Shown in pieces: positions 62,407 to 64,000 of a stretch of DNA of 64,000 nucleotides. The stretch covers positions 87,830 through 151,829 of the forward strand of contig JAGXHA010000063.1 of NCBI GenBank assembly GCA_024636475.1, in the 5' to 3' direction. The DNA is from Roseobacter sp. Its GTDB lineage: Bacteria; Pseudomonadota; Alphaproteobacteria; Rhodobacterales; Rhodobacteraceae. The notes under the pieces are model-generated. The model did no database searches. It was not told where the DNA came from and worked only from the letters and a program-made list of their open reading frames with translations. A program made the translations under genes and the position numbers. Each line of letters begins with the position of its first letter. Position 1 is the stretch's first letter.

Positions 62407-63726
62407 ATGCAAACCGACCTGCTGATAAGGCCTGAAACAAGTCTGACCAAATTGATCCTGACCGGGTGCGTGGCGGTATTTGCGCTGGTCGGTATTCTGG
62501 GGGGGTGGGCTGCAACAACGCTGATCAGTGGCGCAGTCGTGGCAAATGGACAGGTAGAGGTGGCTGGCAAGCCCAAGACGGTTCAAACGCTTGATGGGGG
62601 AATTCTGGCAGAGCTGCCTGTGCGCGATGGCGACTACGTTGAAAAAGGACAGGTGCTGGCGCGGTTTGACGCAACCCTATTAGAAATCAACCTTGATATT
62701 GCGCGCAGCCGTTTGGCGTCAGCCCTTAGTTTGCGCGCCCGGCTTGAGGCCGAGCGCATAGGTGCTGCCCACGTGACCTTTAACTACGATGACCTGCCGA
62801 AATCCGCCAGCGATATGAATCTCGCCATGTCGAGGGCCGAGGCAGGTCAAGTGGCAATCTTCCAAGTGCGCATGGCGATGCGCAGCGGCAGTTTGGATAA
62901 GATGCAAGGGTATTTGACCGAACTCGACAGCCAGTCTTTGGGCGTTCAAGGTCAGATCAAAGCCTTGGAGCAGCAGCTGACCTTCCTGGATCGGGACCTT
63001 GTGAACATCACGGCATTGGTTGCCAAAGGCCTTGCCCGCCATGACCGGTTGACCGACGCCATGCGCAGACATGCGGTTTTGCAGGGCGAGCTTGCAAGCC
63101 GGCGCTCAGAGCTGGCAAGCCTGAACAATCGCCGGATAGAGGTTGGCATTGATGCCTCGCAAGATGAGAAGTCGTTTCAGGAAAAGATTGTGACTGATCT
63201 GCGCGCTCTTGCTTCTGAGATCGAAGAGCTGACTTTGTCGATCATCACGCGGCAGGCCCAGCTTGCCCGGGTCGAGATTCGCGCGCCTGAAAGTGGCGTT
63301 ATCCATGAAATGCAAATGACCACGCTTGGGGGTATCATCGCGCCCGGCGGCACACTTTTGGACATCATCCCTCAGGATGCAGGCTTTGAATTTGAAGTGC
63401 GCGTTCCGCCTCACTCCATCAGCAAGGTGAAGTACAACCAACCTGCGCAGATTGTCTTGGGCGCATTTGACCAGCGCACGACACCAAAACTTGGTGGCTG
63501 GGTCAGGTCAATCTCGCCCGAGGCCATTCGTGATCTGCAAACCGGCCAGCTTTATTACCGTGTAGCGCTGAACATCCCACAAGAACAGATTGACCGCCTG
63601 CCCGAGGCCGCACAGCTGATCCCCGGCATGCCCCTTGAAGCGTTTCTGAAGACCACGGAAAGGACGGTTCTAAGCTATCTGACCGAGCCTTTGACGGCAC
63701 ATCTGCGCCACGGATTTCGGGAATAG
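62407..63726 (+). CDS. HlyD-family type I secretion adaptor
   Basis: 439 residues from the ATG at 62407. One N-terminal membrane helix (about 17-42), a biotinyl-lipoyl-like half (VQTLDGGILAELPVRDGDYV), a long coiled-coil hairpin (about 115-300), and the closing half VEIRAPESGVIHEMQMTTLGGIIAPGG. This is the membrane-fusion protein of a type I secretion system (HlyD/PrsE type). PrsDE-type systems secrete glycanases that trim exopolysaccharide, which would explain its place here. Its ABC partner is not in the window. Confidence 0.9.
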   Translation: MQTDLLIRPETSLTKLILTGCVAVFALVGILGGWAATTLISGAVVANGQVEVAGKPKTVQTLDGGILAELPVRDGDYVEKGQVLARFDATLLEINLDIARSRLASALSLRARLEAERIGAAHVTFNYDDLPKSASDMNLAMSRAEAGQVAIFQVRMAMRSGSLDKMQGYLTELDSQSLGVQGQIKALEQQLTFLDRDLVNITALVAKGLARHDRLTDAMRRHAVLQGELASRRSELASLNNRRIEVGIDASQDEKSFQEKIVTDLRALASEIEELTLSIITRQAQLARVEIRAPESGVIHEMQMTTLGGIIAPGGTLLDIIPQDAGFEFEVRVPPHSISKVKYNQPAQIVLGAFDQRTTPKLGGWVRSISPEAIRDLQTGQLYYRVALNIPQEQIDRLPEAAQLIPGMPLEAFLKTTERTVLSYLTEPLTAHLRHGFRE

Positions 63727-63793
63727 GTTGGCCGAAGGCGCAATGCTCTGGCATGTTAGGAAAAAATTTACCCAAATCGTTTCTTAAGGGGGG

Positions 63794-64000
63794 ATGAAGA
63801 CAAAGCCCTCAACCCTTTCGATCACGGTCGTGATCCCGCATCTTAACCAACGCAGTGGATTGCTACGGTGTTTGACCGCTCTTGATGCGGGCACTCGGGC
63901 GGCAAATCAGATTATCGTCGTTGATAATGGATCAAACCAGCCGCCTGATGATATCTGTGCCGAATTCGAGGGTGTTCGTTTGATGCACCAACCTCTGGCC
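63794..64000 (+). CDS. GT2 glycosyltransferase, N-terminal part (cut by window edge)
   Basis: 69 residues visible from the ATG at 63794, with AAGGGGGG directly upstream (short spacing). TVVIPHLNQRSGLLRCLTAL and IIVVDNGSNQPPDD are the nucleotide-binding start of a GT-A family 2 glycosyltransferase. The rest lies off the right edge, so the acceptor cannot be guessed. It extends the polysaccharide locus to the right. Confidence 0.8.
   Translation, partial: MKTKPSTLSITVVIPHLNQRSGLLRCLTALDAGTRAANQIIVVDNGSNQPPDDICAEFEGVRLMHQPLA

Noticed and set aside
1..64000. CRISPR arrays, insertion sequences, prophage, integrons, tRNA or rRNA genes
   Set aside because: I saw no regularly spaced repeats, transposase or integrase motifs, terminal inverted repeats, or tRNA/rRNA signatures on either strand.

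Overview
The window is a piece of an alphaproteobacterial chromosome, most likely from the Rhodobacterales (Roseobacter group). The strongest evidence is the RegB-SenC-RegA redox two-component locus next to ahcY, the hemD / mitofilin-like / hemY order opposite tsaD, the addB-addA order, and proteins such as the DUF2853 and TTC38-like families. The genus cannot be resolved by reading alone. Gene density is high. Stop/start overlaps of 1-8 nt are frequent, and several tail-to-tail gene pairs share their last bases. I saw no rRNA, tRNA, CRISPR array, insertion sequence, integrase or phage gene.

Layout. 1-6844 (minus strand): a housekeeping operon tsaE - amgK-like - murU-like - addB - addA, covering tRNA t6A modification, peptidoglycan sugar recycling and double-strand break repair; addA runs off the left edge. 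6895-11255: an orphan membrane PAS protein, the sensor kinase RegB, and divergently SenC and RegA. The redox-active Cys, the quinone-binding heptapeptide and the phospho-acceptor Asp are at the expected spacing. 11259-13936: a GNAT acetyltransferase, an HD hydrolase and ahcY with a strong terminator. 14007-22841: an SDR, then a probable tryptophan/indole catabolic island: a class I aminotransferase, a kynureninase-like PLP enzyme, an isatin-hydrolase-like metal hydrolase, a MarR regulator and a two-subunit indolepyruvate ferredoxin oxidoreductase, followed by a DUF1045 2H-phosphoesterase-like protein. 22887-30334: a complete D-xylose system (XylA, XylB, XylG with a single ABC domain, XylH, XylF) with a divergent ROK repressor (XylR) and a candidate operator between them. 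30331-35605: a secreted CRTAC1/UnbV protein convergent with a di-heme peroxidase, an aminotransferase, a metallo-beta-lactamase-fold hydrolase lacking one metal ligand, and DUF2853.

35836-42343: EVE protein, YciI-like protein, gpsA, tsaD and, divergently, hemD, an alphaproteobacterial Mic60/mitofilin-like protein and hemY. 42499-49538: a Cu(I)-type P1B ATPase, an FAH-family hydrolase, a secreted class I cytochrome c, a TTC38-like repeat protein, a P1 (DmpA/NylC-type) peptidase and an SDR. 49733-53514: a three-gene set that I read as glucosylglycerate metabolism (phosphatase, GpgS-like synthase, GH13_18 phosphorylase), an osmolyte system that suits a marine organism.

53662-64000 (to the right edge): an exopolysaccharide locus with a split chain-length/BY-kinase pair (Wzz/GumC-like plus CpsD-like ATPase), an ExoY/WcaJ-type priming glycosyltransferase, GT2 and GT4 glycosyltransferases, a NodZ/GT23-like fucosyltransferase candidate, an OPX export protein, an outer-membrane barrel candidate, an HlyD-type secretion adaptor and the start of another GT2. 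Flippase and polymerase genes are not in the window and may lie to the right.

The points most worth following up are the indole/isatin island with a shared promoter motif, the glucosylglycerate trio, the CRTAC1/di-heme peroxidase pair, the orphan PAS protein beside RegB, and the fucosyltransferase-like protein inside the polysaccharide locus.
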